The notes under the pieces are model-generated. The model was not told the origin of the DNA and searched no databases. It worked only from the letters and a program-made list of their open reading frames with translations. From contig NZ_CANQTS010000006.1 of assembly GCF_947626835.1 (NCBI RefSeq), positions 1-64,000 of the forward strand: a stretch of 64,000 nt of DNA. Direction: 5' to 3'. The translations under genes and the position numbers were made by a program. The stretch's first letter is position 1; every line of letters begins with the position of its first letter. Source of the DNA: an uncultured Acinetobacter sp. (GTDB lineage Bacteria > Pseudomonadota > Gammaproteobacteria > Pseudomonadales > Moraxellaceae). Shown here in pieces: positions 36,072-45,507 of the stretch.

Positions 36072-39000
36072 ATGTTTCAAGATTCCATCGCACAGCTTCA
36101 ATTTAAACAACTTAAAGTCGGCGAAAAACGCTGGATCGGTAATTTACAAGGTTCAGCCGCAGCGCTTTTATTTAAAGAAATTGCCAAGCAAAGCCAACAA
36201 TTGTTGGTGATTGTGGCGCGTAATAATCAACATTTGGCGCAGCTTGAAAGCGAATTTGAGTTTTACGGCATCACACCGACCATTTTCCCTGATTGGGAAA
36301 TTTTGCCTTATGATCGTTTATCGCCACATCAAGATATTGTCTCTGAACGTTTGGCGATTTTATCTAACATGCCAAGCCAAGGCATTTTGTTGCTCTCGGC
36401 GTCTACGCTGGCACAACGTGTTGCCCCGACTTCTTGGGTATTGGGAGAACACTTTGATATTCAGTTAGGGCAAAAATTTGTCTTAGAACAACAAAAAATG
36501 CGTTTGGTGCAAGCCGGCTATCAGTTGGTGGATACCGTCTATGATCATGGTGAGTTCGCGGTGCGCGGCAGCATCATGGATATTTATGCCTCAGGTCAAG
36601 CCGCCCCCATTCGTATTGACTTATTTGACGATGAAATTGACACCTTAAAATTCTTTGATCCAGAAACACAGCGTACCACGCAAACCCTAAGCCGTTTTAC
36701 CGTGTTGCCTGCCAAAGAATTTCCGCTTAAAGAAGCACGTACTTTATTCCGTGATCGTTATGCTGAAAGCTTTCCCAATGCCAATCCAAAGAAAAATCAA
36801 ATTTATCAAGATGTATTAGATGGGATTGCATCGCCAGGGATTGAGTTTTATTTGCCGCTGTTTTTTGACAGCCAAGCCATGCAAAATCACAGTACCTTGT
36901 TTGATTATTTGCCAAAAACGGCGGTGATTATTACCGATAAAGATGCCGAAACTGGTTGGAATCAATTTTATCAAGAGGTGTTGCGTCGCTATGAAGATCG
37001 TCGTTATAACGTTGATCAACCGATCTTGCCACCTGAGGATTTGTTCTTAGCACCCCATCGCGTGTTAGAGCACATTAACCGCTTTCCACGAGTGATTGCA
37101 TCGCCTGATGCTTTTGAGACAGACAAAGCCGGCCATTTTGACCTAAGCACGCACACCCCGCCACGCCTAGCGGTCGATCCAAAACGTGAGCAACCGTTTA
37201 GTGAAGTCAAAGCCTATATTGATGCTGCTAATCATCCGGTGTTATTGGTGGCTGAAAGCGCAGGGCGCCGTGAAACCTTAAAAGATGCCCTGCGGGCAAG
37301 TTTAGGTGAAATTCCGGTGGTGGAGAGCTTTGAAGCCTTTCAAGCCTCTTTATTTGCCATTGCAATTACCCATGCCCCTTTAGATCGTGGTTTGGTCATT
37401 CATGATCAATTGAGCGTGATTTCAGAAAATCAGCTCTATGAGCATCGCGTGGTGCAACGTCGTCGTAAACGTCAGCAAGAGATTTCTGAAGAATATTTAA
37501 TTAAGAGTTTAACCGAACTCTCGATTGGTGCGCCTGTGGTACACATTGATCATGGGGTGGGGCGTTACGCCGGTTTAGTCACCTTAGAGATTGATCACCA
37601 AGAGCATGAGTTTTTACAACTCGATTATGCCGATGGCGCCAAAGTCTATGTGCCGGTGACCAATTTACACTTGATTAGCCGTTATAGTGGTGGTGATCCT
37701 GATGCTGCACCCTTACATAAAATTGGCTCAGAAGCATGGAATAAAGCCAAACGTAAAGCCTTAGAGCAAATTCATGATGTCGCCGCAGAGTTATTACATA
37801 TTCAAGCACGTCGCCATGCCAAACCGGGCTTTGCTTTTGAGCTCGATGAAAAGCTGTATATGCAATTTGCCGCAGGCTTTGCTTATGAAGAAACCTTAGA
37901 TCAAGCCAACGCCATTGAAGCGACTCTATATGACATGCAGCAAGCCAAACCGATGGATCGTTTAGTCTGTGGTGATGTAGGCTTTGGTAAAACTGAAGTG
38001 GCAATGCGAGCCGCATTTTTAGCTGTACAAAACAATAAACAAGTGGCTGTTCTTGTACCCACAACTTTATTGGCGCAGCAGCATTATGAATCGTTTAAAG
38101 ATCGTTTTGCGGATTGGCCGGTACGCATTGAGGTGCTGTCACGTTTTGGCTCAAGTAAAAGCCATTTAAAAACCTTAGAGGATCTTAAAGATGGCAAAGT
38201 CGATATTGTGGTCGGTACGCATAAAATCTTACAAGAAAATGTAGAATTTTCTGATTTAGGTTTAATGATTGTTGATGAAGAGCATCGCTTTGGGGTGCGC
38301 GATAAAGAGCGCATTAAAGCTATGCGTGCTGATGTGGATATGCTGACCCTCACGGCAACCCCAATTCCACGGACTTTGAATATGGCCTTTGGCGGCATGC
38401 GTGATTTATCCATTATTGCCACGCCACCTGCACGTCGTTTGGCGGTTAAAACCTTTGTGCAAGAACACACCGATGAATCTGTCAAAGAAGCGATTTTACG
38501 TGAGTTGTTGCGTGGCGGTCAGGTCTATTTCTTACATAACGAAGTCGACAGCATCGAACGCATGGCAGAGAACATCCGTCAGCTTGTGCCTGAAGCCCGA
38601 GTTGCCGTGGCACACGGGCAAATGCGTGAACGTGAACTTGAACAAGTGATGCAGCAGTTTTATCATAAAGAATACAATGTCTTGGTCTGTTCAACCATTA
38701 TTGAAACTGGGATTGATGTCCCGAATGCCAATACCATTATTATTGAACGTGCCGACAAATTAGGCTTAGCACAATTGCATCAATTACGGGGTCGTGTGGG
38801 ACGTTCGCATCATCAAGCGTATGCATATTTACTTGTGCCATCTATTAAAGCTTTAAAAGGCGATGCTGAAAAACGTCTAGATGCCATTCAACGTGCCTCG
38901 ACTTTAGGTGCAGGCTTTATGCTTGCTACGGAGGATTTAGAAATTCGCGGTGCGGGTGAATTACTTGGTGAACAACAAAGTGGTTCGATGCATGCCATTG

Positions 39001-39539
39001 GCTATAGCTTGTATATGGAGATGCTAGAAAAAGCCACCAAAGCCATTCAAAATGGAAAAACGCCAAACTTTGATGCACCACTTGCACTGACCTCAGAAAT
39101 TAGTTTGCACCTGCCGGCCTTAATTCCCGATGAATATTTAGGCGATGTGCATCAGCGTTTATTGTTCTATAAGCGCATTAGTCATGCTAATACCCAAGAG
39201 AAGCTGGATCATATCCGTATGGAATTGATTGATCGTTTTGGGGTGGCGCCACTTGCGGTCAAACATTTGTTTGCTGTGCATCAAATTCGTTTAAAAGCCG
39301 AAACGTTAGGGATTACCAAAATTGATTTAAGCGCGCATGGCGGACATTTAGAGTTTTCACCAGATACCCCAGTACAGGCAGGCAGTATTATCCACATGAT
39401 GCAGCAACACCCTACCTATTTTAGGATGCAAGGCGGGCAGCGCTTAAGAGTCATGCTGTTAAAAGAGGAGCCAGACAAGCGTTTAACTTTTGTCAACGAT
39501 GTCTTAGATCATCTACTCAAAGATGTTGCAGGCACTTAA
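36072..39539 (+). CDS. mfd: transcription-repair coupling factor Mfd
   Basis: A protein of about 1155 residues. The UvrB-homology region is N-terminal. The RNA polymerase-interacting domain is at about 470-540 (GAPVVHIDHGVGRYAGLVTLE). A RecG-like SF2 translocase carries Walker A GDVGFGKTE, the DEEH box and the TATPIPRTL motif, and a TRCF domain is C-terminal. Mfd removes stalled RNA polymerase at lesions and recruits UvrA. Upstream ATG codons at 36057 and 36066 are also in frame; none has a good Shine-Dalgarno sequence. A hairpin terminator follows. Confidence 0.96.
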   Translation: MFQDSIAQLQFKQLKVGEKRWIGNLQGSAAALLFKEIAKQSQQLLVIVARNNQHLAQLESEFEFYGITPTIFPDWEILPYDRLSPHQDIVSERLAILSNMPSQGILLLSASTLAQRVAPTSWVLGEHFDIQLGQKFVLEQQKMRLVQAGYQLVDTVYDHGEFAVRGSIMDIYASGQAAPIRIDLFDDEIDTLKFFDPETQRTTQTLSRFTVLPAKEFPLKEARTLFRDRYAESFPNANPKKNQIYQDVLDGIASPGIEFYLPLFFDSQAMQNHSTLFDYLPKTAVIITDKDAETGWNQFYQEVLRRYEDRRYNVDQPILPPEDLFLAPHRVLEHINRFPRVIASPDAFETDKAGHFDLSTHTPPRLAVDPKREQPFSEVKAYIDAANHPVLLVAESAGRRETLKDALRASLGEIPVVESFEAFQASLFAIAITHAPLDRGLVIHDQLSVISENQLYEHRVVQRRRKRQQEISEEYLIKSLTELSIGAPVVHIDHGVGRYAGLVTLEIDHQEHEFLQLDYADGAKVYVPVTNLHLISRYSGGDPDAAPLHKIGSEAWNKAKRKALEQIHDVAAELLHIQARRHAKPGFAFELDEKLYMQFAAGFAYEETLDQANAIEATLYDMQQAKPMDRLVCGDVGFGKTEVAMRAAFLAVQNNKQVAVLVPTTLLAQQHYESFKDRFADWPVRIEVLSRFGSSKSHLKTLEDLKDGKVDIVVGTHKILQENVEFSDLGLMIVDEEHRFGVRDKERIKAMRADVDMLTLTATPIPRTLNMAFGGMRDLSIIATPPARRLAVKTFVQEHTDESVKEAILRELLRGGQVYFLHNEVDSIERMAENIRQLVPEARVAVAHGQMRERELEQVMQQFYHKEYNVLVCSTIIETGIDVPNANTIIIERADKLGLAQLHQLRGRVGRSHHQAYAYLLVPSIKALKGDAEKRLDAIQRASTLGAGFMLATEDLEIRGAGELLGEQQSGSMHAIGYSLYMEMLEKATKAIQNGKTPNFDAPLALTSEISLHLPALIPDEYLGDVHQRLLFYKRISHANTQEKLDHIRMELIDRFGVAPLAVKHLFAVHQIRLKAETLGITKIDLSAHGGHLEFSPDTPVQAGSIIHMMQQHPTYFRMQGGQRLRVMLLKEEPDKRLTFVNDVLDHLLKDVAGT

Positions 39540-39548
39540 CTGGTATAG

Positions 39549-39591
39549 ATATACAACGGGTAAAACTTAAGCTTTGCCTGTTGTATTTTGA
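39549..39591 (+). terminator. long palindromic terminator after mfd
   Basis: ATACAACGGG (39551-39560) pairs with CCTGTTGTAT (39577-39586), including one G-U pair. The 16-base interior is itself nearly palindromic around CTTAAG. A short T run follows. Confidence 0.6.
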
Positions 39592-39685
39592 TAATTATAA
39601 TGAAAGCCTTGATGGGGCGTACTCAGAGCGAAATTGATGTGATAGTATTAGCCATCATTTTCATTTTGCGTCATAAATAAAGAAT

Positions 39686-40120
39686 ATGTTTAGTTTGCAT
39701 CCACAACTTGCTCAAGATACATTTTTTGTCGGCGATTTCCCGCTTTCTACATGTCGTTTAATGAATGATATGCAGTTCCCTTGGTTAATTCTAATTCCAC
39801 GTGTACCAGGGGTAACTGAATTATACGAACTCAGCCAAGCCGACCAAGAACAATTTTTACGTGAATCGAGCTGGCTATCAAGTCAATTATCTCGCGTTTT
39901 TCGTGCCGATAAAATGAACGTTGCGGCCCTAGGTAACATGGTACCGCAATTACATTTTCATCATGTGGTGCGTTATCAAAATGATGTGGCATGGCCAAAA
40001 CCAGTATGGGGTACGCCGGCCGTCCCTTATAGTAATGAAGTATTAGCACATATGCGCCAAACTTTAATGTTGGCGTTACGTGGTCAAGGCGACATGCCAT
40101 TTGATTGGCGTATGGATTAA
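39686..40120 (+). CDS. HIT domain protein
   Basis: A 144-residue histidine triad family protein, related to nucleotide hydrolases and transferases. The catalytic region reads QLHFHHVVRYQND, keeping the H-x-H-H arrangement though not the exact HxHxHxx form. The N-terminal LCRLMNDMQFPWLILIPR-type strand is also family-like. It is not possible to name a substrate. It is followed 22 bases later by the cyclase gene. Confidence 0.85.
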   Translation: MFSLHPQLAQDTFFVGDFPLSTCRLMNDMQFPWLILIPRVPGVTELYELSQADQEQFLRESSWLSSQLSRVFRADKMNVAALGNMVPQLHFHHVVRYQNDVAWPKPVWGTPAVPYSNEVLAHMRQTLMLALRGQGDMPFDWRMD

Positions 40121-40142
40121 CTTGTATCCATAGGCGACAGCT

Positions 40143-41630
40143 GTGCTGCCTTTAGAGTATTGGTTGGACCGAGAACCCAAACAGTTTAGCTATTTCCATC
40201 GTTTGATGGGCTATAGCATGTTGTCTTTGGGTTTGTTGGTCTACACTTTCACCACTCAAACCACACATATTCAATTGTACTTACCGCTGATTTTTGCGGT
40301 GGTTTTGTTTGTGAGTCCACGTCTAGAGCAGTGGTTAAAATATCGCTACAATGTACAAGTGCAGCGTAATGTCTTATTTTTAATTGATATCGCGATGGTC
40401 GCCGCAGCTTTGTCTGCCGTACACCTTAATTTAGTGCTGACCTTATGCACTTTTGCAGCATTAATTTATAGCACCATCAATAGCCGTGTCTCATTTTTTA
40501 TGATGTCGTTGGCGGGTTTATGGGGCGTGACCATCTTTTACTTGGCCAATATTTTAGTATTTGGTTTTGGGCATTATTTTGCTCCCACTTCGACTGAGCT
40601 CACAGTCTTAGCCTTCATGTGCTTGATTGCTTATTTTGCCGCAGGATCAGTTTACCAAGCGCGCCGTGTCTATGTTGCCTCACAAAAACGTGAACATTAT
40701 TACTCACAAATGAATCGCTATATGGAATTTGCCAATCAGCTGAGTCGTTATGCCCCACAGCAATTGTGGCAGTCTATTATGAAAGGCGAAACTGAAGCAA
40801 AAATTGAATATAAACGTAAAAAAATGACCATCTTTTTTTCAGACATTGAAGGTTTCACTGAGCTGTCTGAAAGCTTAATTCCAGATGATCTTGCCTTTGT
40901 TTTAAATGACTATTTAAGTCATATGACTGAAGTTGCCAAACAATATGAGGCGACAGTTGATAAATTCATGGGCGATGCAATTTTAATCTTTTTTGGTGAT
41001 CCCACTACACAAGGCGTTGAGCAAGATGCCAAAACTTGTGTTGAGATGGCCATGGCCATGCGACAGCAAATGAAAATCCTGCGTGAACGTTGGGTGAAAA
41101 TGGGCTATCCGGCTTTGCATATTCGTATGGGGATTAGTACAGGTTATTGTCATGTAGGCAATTATGGCGCTGCACATCGTATGGCATACACCATTGTTGG
41201 GCGCGATGCTAATTTAGCGGCACGTTTACAAAGTGCCGCAGATGTAGATGAAATTTTAATTTCTGATGACACCTATCAATTCATTAAAGATGATTTTTTG
41301 TGTGCGCCAAAACAGCCTATGGAATTAAAAGGGATTCAGCAGCCGGTGAAAACTTGGCAGGTCATGGAAAAAACTAATGCGCGTCAAACTGAATACCAAC
41401 GCTGGTTTGACTATGAATATAAAGGCTTTCATTTATTACTTAATTTAGATGAAGTACAAAATTTTGAATACCCTCAACTCATTGCAGTATTAGAAAAAAT
41501 CATTCAGCGTATTCAAACTCAACAAACCTTAATTAATGCTCAAGGCGTGGTACGTCTACACCTTGAAGATGAAGTCATCAGCGAAGTGGATATTCTACCT
41601 CAAGAGGGCAATAGCACTTCGCCACACTAG
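40143..41630 (+). CDS. membrane-anchored class III adenylate/guanylate cyclase
   Basis: A 495-residue protein. Residues about 20-180 form a six-helix membrane domain. A catalytic domain at about 225-410 follows. It has the metal-binding aspartate in TIFFSDIEGFTE, the second Asp in DKFMGDAILIFF, and the Asn and Arg transition-state residues in RDANLAARL. The lysine at DKF supports ATP use, so it is probably an adenylate cyclase. The start codon is GTG with a weak AGGCGA in front. About 80 residues after the cyclase domain have no assigned fold. Confidence 0.9.
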   Translation: MLPLEYWLDREPKQFSYFHRLMGYSMLSLGLLVYTFTTQTTHIQLYLPLIFAVVLFVSPRLEQWLKYRYNVQVQRNVLFLIDIAMVAAALSAVHLNLVLTLCTFAALIYSTINSRVSFFMMSLAGLWGVTIFYLANILVFGFGHYFAPTSTELTVLAFMCLIAYFAAGSVYQARRVYVASQKREHYYSQMNRYMEFANQLSRYAPQQLWQSIMKGETEAKIEYKRKKMTIFFSDIEGFTELSESLIPDDLAFVLNDYLSHMTEVAKQYEATVDKFMGDAILIFFGDPTTQGVEQDAKTCVEMAMAMRQQMKILRERWVKMGYPALHIRMGISTGYCHVGNYGAAHRMAYTIVGRDANLAARLQSAADVDEILISDDTYQFIKDDFLCAPKQPMELKGIQQPVKTWQVMEKTNARQTEYQRWFDYEYKGFHLLLNLDEVQNFEYPQLIAVLEKIIQRIQTQQTLINAQGVVRLHLEDEVISEVDILPQEGNSTSPH

Positions 41631-41820
41631 ATTGACTGACCTTAGAAGATGATCGATGCAGGTTTGGCGCATTGCGCTAGTTATGCTGAGGCTCATATGA
41701 TTTTTACAATAAAAAACAAATGCAAATTATTGCCAAATGCAGTTTTATACCCAGCCAAGCAATAGGATTTTAGCTGCAAATCTCGTAACATAGACTGCTC
41801 TATGTATTGTGAGGTTTTCT

Positions 41821-42324
41821 ATGTCATCTCAAGCGCCCTATCAGGTGTTATGTGTGTGTTTAGGTAATATTTGTCGCTCTCCTACGGCAGAAGTGGTGCT
41901 TAGACAACATTGTGAGGCAGAAAATCTCAATATCGTGATCGATTCTGCAGGAACCAGTAATTATCACCCCGGTAAAGCTCCAGATCTACGCAGTCAAAAG
42001 CATGCTAAATTACGTGGTTACGACTTATCTCAACTGCGTGCGCGTCAAGTACAGCTGCATGATTTTATTGAATTTGATTTAATCTTGGCAATGGATCATG
42101 ACAATTTACGTGATTTAGAGGATTTAAGTCAGCAAGCTTGTCAGCAGTTTGGTCATGTACGGGCAACACTTGCCTTAATGAGCGAGCATGATCCTGTATA
42201 TGCACAGCAAGCTGTGCCGGATCCTTATTATGGGGGTGAGGCTGGGTTTGAGCATGTGCTTGATCAATGTGAATCAAGTAGTCGTGCTTGGGTTCATTAT
42301 TTTCAACAACATTCACAGGTTTAA
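41821..42324 (+). CDS. low molecular weight protein tyrosine phosphatase
   Basis: A 167-residue enzyme with the CX5R P-loop [10 protein letters not shown] (Cys13, Arg19) at the N-terminus. The DPYYGG loop gives the general acid. ATG at 41821 is chosen because GTGAGG lies 6 bases upstream. This one is isolated from any capsule tyrosine kinase cluster, so it may not be the Wzb-type partner of a Wzc kinase. It lies 1 base before murB. Confidence 0.92.
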   Translation: MSSQAPYQVLCVCLGNICRSPTAEVVLRQHCEAENLNIVIDSAGTSNYHPGKAPDLRSQKHAKLRGYDLSQLRARQVQLHDFIEFDLILAMDHDNLRDLEDLSQQACQQFGHVRATLALMSEHDPVYAQQAVPDPYYGGEAGFEHVLDQCESSSRAWVHYFQQHSQV

Positions 42325-42325
42325 G

Positions 42326-43366
42326 ATGGCCATGAATATTCAAAACAACGTGCAACTTAAACCTTTTAATACCTTAAGTTTAAATTCTATTTGCTCACAC
42401 TATGTCAAAACTCAAAGCGTAGCGGATGTGTTAGATGCTGTGGCCTATGCGCACCTTGCTGATCTTAATGTATTGGTGCTGTCTGGTGGTAGCAATATGT
42501 TATTGCCTGAGCATGTGCATAGCTTAGTGCTACATATGGACATTCAAGGCATTGAAGTACTGGAAGACAATCCACAGAGTCAGGTTCTACGTGTTGGTGC
42601 TGGGCAAAATTGGCATGAGTTTGTCCTGTGGAGCACTACGCAGCAACTGATTGGTCTACAAAATTTAGCTTTGATTCCCGGCTTAGTGGGCGCTTCACCC
42701 GTGCAAAATATTGGCGCTTACGGGGTTGAGGTGGGTGAGTTTATTCAATCGGTGCAAGTGTATGATCAACAGCTGCAAAAATTACGTTCAATTGCAGCGC
42801 AAGATTGTCACTTTGCCTATCGACACAGCATTTTTAAAGAGCAGCCGCAACGTTATATTATTACCCATGTGACCTTTAAACTGCCAAAACATGCAGCACT
42901 CAAACTTGGTTATGGTGATTTAAAAGCAGCAGTTGGAGATGATTTAACGGCTGAAAACCTGCAACGCCAAGTGATTCACATTCGTCAAAGTAAATTGCCG
43001 GATCCTCAAGATTATCCTAATGTTGGCAGCTTTTTTAAAAATCCTGTGGTCACGTCTCAAGTGTTTGCACGCATTGCGCATGAATATCCGCAACTGCCGC
43101 ATTATCCACAAAATGATGGGAGTGTTAAGCTTGCTGCAGGTTGGTTAATTGAACAAGCCGGTTGGAAAGGTAAGCAGTTGGGTTCAGTCGGGATGTTCCA
43201 TAAGCAAGCTTTGGTGTTAGTGAACTATGCCGAGGCCACATTAGCAGATGTACAAGCCACGTATCGTGCAGTACAGCAGGATGTGTATGGTAAATTTCAT
43301 CTGATGTTAGAGCCAGAACCAGTGTTATGGAGCAAGCATGGTCTTTTATTGGCACATACGGATTAG
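42326..43366 (+). CDS. murB: UDP-N-acetylenolpyruvoylglucosamine reductase
   Basis: A 346-residue FAD enzyme that reduces the enolpyruvyl group to lactyl, completing UDP-MurNAc. The FAD-binding [10 protein letters not shown], the [12 protein letters not shown] segment, the proton-donor Ser in [11 protein letters not shown] and the C-terminal LEPEPVLW Glu are visible. Start at 42326 has AGG 6 bases upstream; upstream extension into the phosphatase gene is not supported. It is of the E. coli type I form. Confidence 0.96.
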   Translation: MAMNIQNNVQLKPFNTLSLNSICSHYVKTQSVADVLDAVAYAHLADLNVLVLSGGSNMLLPEHVHSLVLHMDIQGIEVLEDNPQSQVLRVGAGQNWHEFVLWSTTQQLIGLQNLALIPGLVGASPVQNIGAYGVEVGEFIQSVQVYDQQLQKLRSIAAQDCHFAYRHSIFKEQPQRYIITHVTFKLPKHAALKLGYGDLKAAVGDDLTAENLQRQVIHIRQSKLPDPQDYPNVGSFFKNPVVTSQVFARIAHEYPQLPHYPQNDGSVKLAAGWLIEQAGWKGKQLGSVGMFHKQALVLVNYAEATLADVQATYRAVQQDVYGKFHLMLEPEPVLWSKHGLLLAHTD

Positions 43367-43372
43367 TGGTTA

Positions 43373-44452
43373 ATGTTGCAGCTTGTACGCTTGGTGGCAG
43401 TGAGTTTTACAATTTTAGTGCTCTGTGTGCTGTTTTTATACTCGCCTTTTTATTCACAAACCGTGTTAAAAGCACTACATCAGTTTGTGCCGGTGAATGT
43501 AAATCCTGTGGCAGCCAATAGCCAAAAGGCTGGCGGCTTAAATGCAATTAATACTTTAGAGCCGGGTTCTGAGCTTTGGATTGCCCGCCAAGCCTATTTA
43601 AAAGTTATGCAACAGCAAATGCAGAGTCAACAAGCAGATACACTCAGTCTGGTGCATGCCCGTTATCAATTGTTGCAACAACAAATCAAAACTCAGCAAG
43701 ACAGTGAAAGCGAAGCAGAAATTCAGCTCCCCTTAATGCTTGATGAACCCGCGGCATCCACAGTAGAGATGCCGTATGTCTTTGTGCGTGATGAATCACA
43801 TAGCCAAGCCCTCATGCAGCAGTATCTTGAGTTTTTAAGCGCATATCCGATCGATGTTGAAGCCACAGCAGTCGATGACGATATTTTTCAAGATATTGCG
43901 TTTATCCAACAACAAAATGCACAATCTACACAGAACCATGATTTGCCTTATGCCATTGTTGTGCTTGGAGGAGGCTTAACTTTGGCTGAAAATGGGCAGG
44001 ATATTGTGGTCAATCATTATACGCGCTTGCGTTTAGAAACTGCTTTAGCCACTGCTGCCAAATATCCAACATTACCGATTGTACTTAGTGGTGTAGAAGC
44101 ACCCTATATGCAAGATTGGTTAAAACAATATGGCGTCGATGCACAACTGCTTGAAAACCGTAGTATGAACACTTGTGAAAATAGCCGTTTTAGTGCCTTG
44201 TTATTACAAAAAAAAGGCGGGGCACCTCGGGTATTGTTAATTACCGATGCTTATCACATGCCGCGTACACGACGTTTATTTGCCCTCAATGGAATTGCCA
44301 CAGTACCTGTAGAAGCCCCGATGCCCACACCTTTAACCAAGTGGCAACCGAGTGTCAAAAATTATGATCATAGTCGCCGTGCTAACTATGAAATGCTCGC
44401 AACCTTACGTGATGTGGTGTTAGGTTCAAGCGATTGTCGTGAGGTGCCTTAA
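43373..44452 (+). CDS. YdcF/SanA family (DUF218) membrane-anchored protein
   Basis: A 359-residue protein with one N-terminal membrane helix (about residues 4-26), a Gln-rich periplasmic linker (about 60-110) and a C-terminal DUF218 domain (about 185-350). The domain keeps VVLGGGLTLAENGQ, the PIVLSGVEAP strand, NRSMNTCENSRF and the ITDAYHMPRTRRLF signature. Related proteins (SanA, ElyC, YdcF) are linked to envelope barrier function and peptidoglycan. It abuts the next gene with no gap. Confidence 0.85.
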   Translation: MLQLVRLVAVSFTILVLCVLFLYSPFYSQTVLKALHQFVPVNVNPVAANSQKAGGLNAINTLEPGSELWIARQAYLKVMQQQMQSQQADTLSLVHARYQLLQQQIKTQQDSESEAEIQLPLMLDEPAASTVEMPYVFVRDESHSQALMQQYLEFLSAYPIDVEATAVDDDIFQDIAFIQQQNAQSTQNHDLPYAIVVLGGGLTLAENGQDIVVNHYTRLRLETALATAAKYPTLPIVLSGVEAPYMQDWLKQYGVDAQLLENRSMNTCENSRFSALLLQKKGGAPRVLLITDAYHMPRTRRLFALNGIATVPVEAPMPTPLTKWQPSVKNYDHSRRANYEMLATLRDVVLGSSDCREVP

Positions 44453-45481
44453 ATGCCCAATATCCCATTTTTAAATCCCAGTATTTTAAAGCAACTTGAA
44501 TTACCAGTACCCAGTCGGGACACCACACCACACTATTTAAGTCCTTTAGATTTAAGCCAGCCTTATACGCCATCGCTTGAAGTACAAGCTTATCGACGTT
44601 TATACGGTTTAGATCAGTTAGAGTGTGAACATTGGCAAGGTTTTATTGACATGCCCTTGTTTAAATTGCATGTGCAGGTGTTTGCTCCAAAAGTTACACC
44701 CATCAAAGGCACAGTGTGGATCTTACATGGTTATTTAGAACACAGCGGCATTTATCAGCCAATTTTTCATGAATTGTTGGCACAAGGTTTTAGTGTTTTA
44801 ACTTATGATTTGCCAGGGCATGGTTTAAGTAATGGATCACCGGCCAATATTCAAAACTTTGACCACTATCAACAGGTATTACATGCGGTGTATGCCGCAG
44901 TTAAAGGCGCTCCCCAACTGAGCGGTCCATGGTTAGGCATTGGGCAAAGCACAGGTGGGGCAATTTGGATGCATCATCTACTCGATTTTGCCCAAAAACG
45001 TAAAAATCCTTTTGTACAAAGAGTTTTGTTGTTATCGCCCCTGATTCGTCCGGCTAAATCGGCATGGTGGCATAACCCAGTCGGGCTTGGCATTATTCGT
45101 CGTATTAAACGTCAAGTGCCACGCCATTTTAGACGCAACAATCATAATCCAGAATTTTTACGCTTTATTCGTCTTAAAGACCCATTGCAGCCGCGCATGA
45201 TGGGCATGGATTGGATTTTAGCCATGTCTAAATGGATGCAAGACATGGAGATGCGACCGGCCTGTCGTATTCCGGTATGGTTGGCGCAAGGTGCACAAGA
45301 TCAAACAGTCGATTGGCGCTATAACATCGAATTTATTCGGCGCAAATTCCGGTTACAAACCTTGCTGATGTTAGAAGAAGGCTCACATCAGCTCATTAAT
45401 GAACGTGCGGATATTCGAGCGGCACTGACCGGTTTAATTCCAGCATTTTTACATGCTCAAAACAGTGGTGATTATTACTAA
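44453..45481 (+). CDS. alpha/beta hydrolase, lysophospholipase-like
   Basis: A 342-residue serine hydrolase of the Hydrolase_4 (PldB/monoglyceride lipase) group. The nucleophile elbow GIGQSTGGA places Ser166. The HGYLEHSG oxyanion loop, the acid in QGAQDQTVD and the His in EGSHQLINE complete the triad. No signal peptide is evident. It immediately follows the DUF218 gene, so the two are likely co-transcribed. The physiological lipid is not known. Confidence 0.88.
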   Translation: MPNIPFLNPSILKQLELPVPSRDTTPHYLSPLDLSQPYTPSLEVQAYRRLYGLDQLECEHWQGFIDMPLFKLHVQVFAPKVTPIKGTVWILHGYLEHSGIYQPIFHELLAQGFSVLTYDLPGHGLSNGSPANIQNFDHYQQVLHAVYAAVKGAPQLSGPWLGIGQSTGGAIWMHHLLDFAQKRKNPFVQRVLLLSPLIRPAKSAWWHNPVGLGIIRRIKRQVPRHFRRNNHNPEFLRFIRLKDPLQPRMMGMDWILAMSKWMQDMEMRPACRIPVWLAQGAQDQTVDWRYNIEFIRRKFRLQTLLMLEEGSHQLINERADIRAALTGLIPAFLHAQNSGDYY

Positions 45482-45507
45482 ATAAGAGGCGTCATACGCC
45501 TCTTATT
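45481..45507. terminator. bidirectional perfect hairpin between converging genes
   Basis: AATAAGAGGCGT and ACGCCTCTTATT form a perfect 12-bp stem with a 3-base loop. It touches both stop codons. Confidence 0.8.

Noticed and set aside
42188..42325. Upstream extension of murB into the phosphatase gene
   Set aside because: The extension has no family similarity; AGG before 42326 marks the true start.
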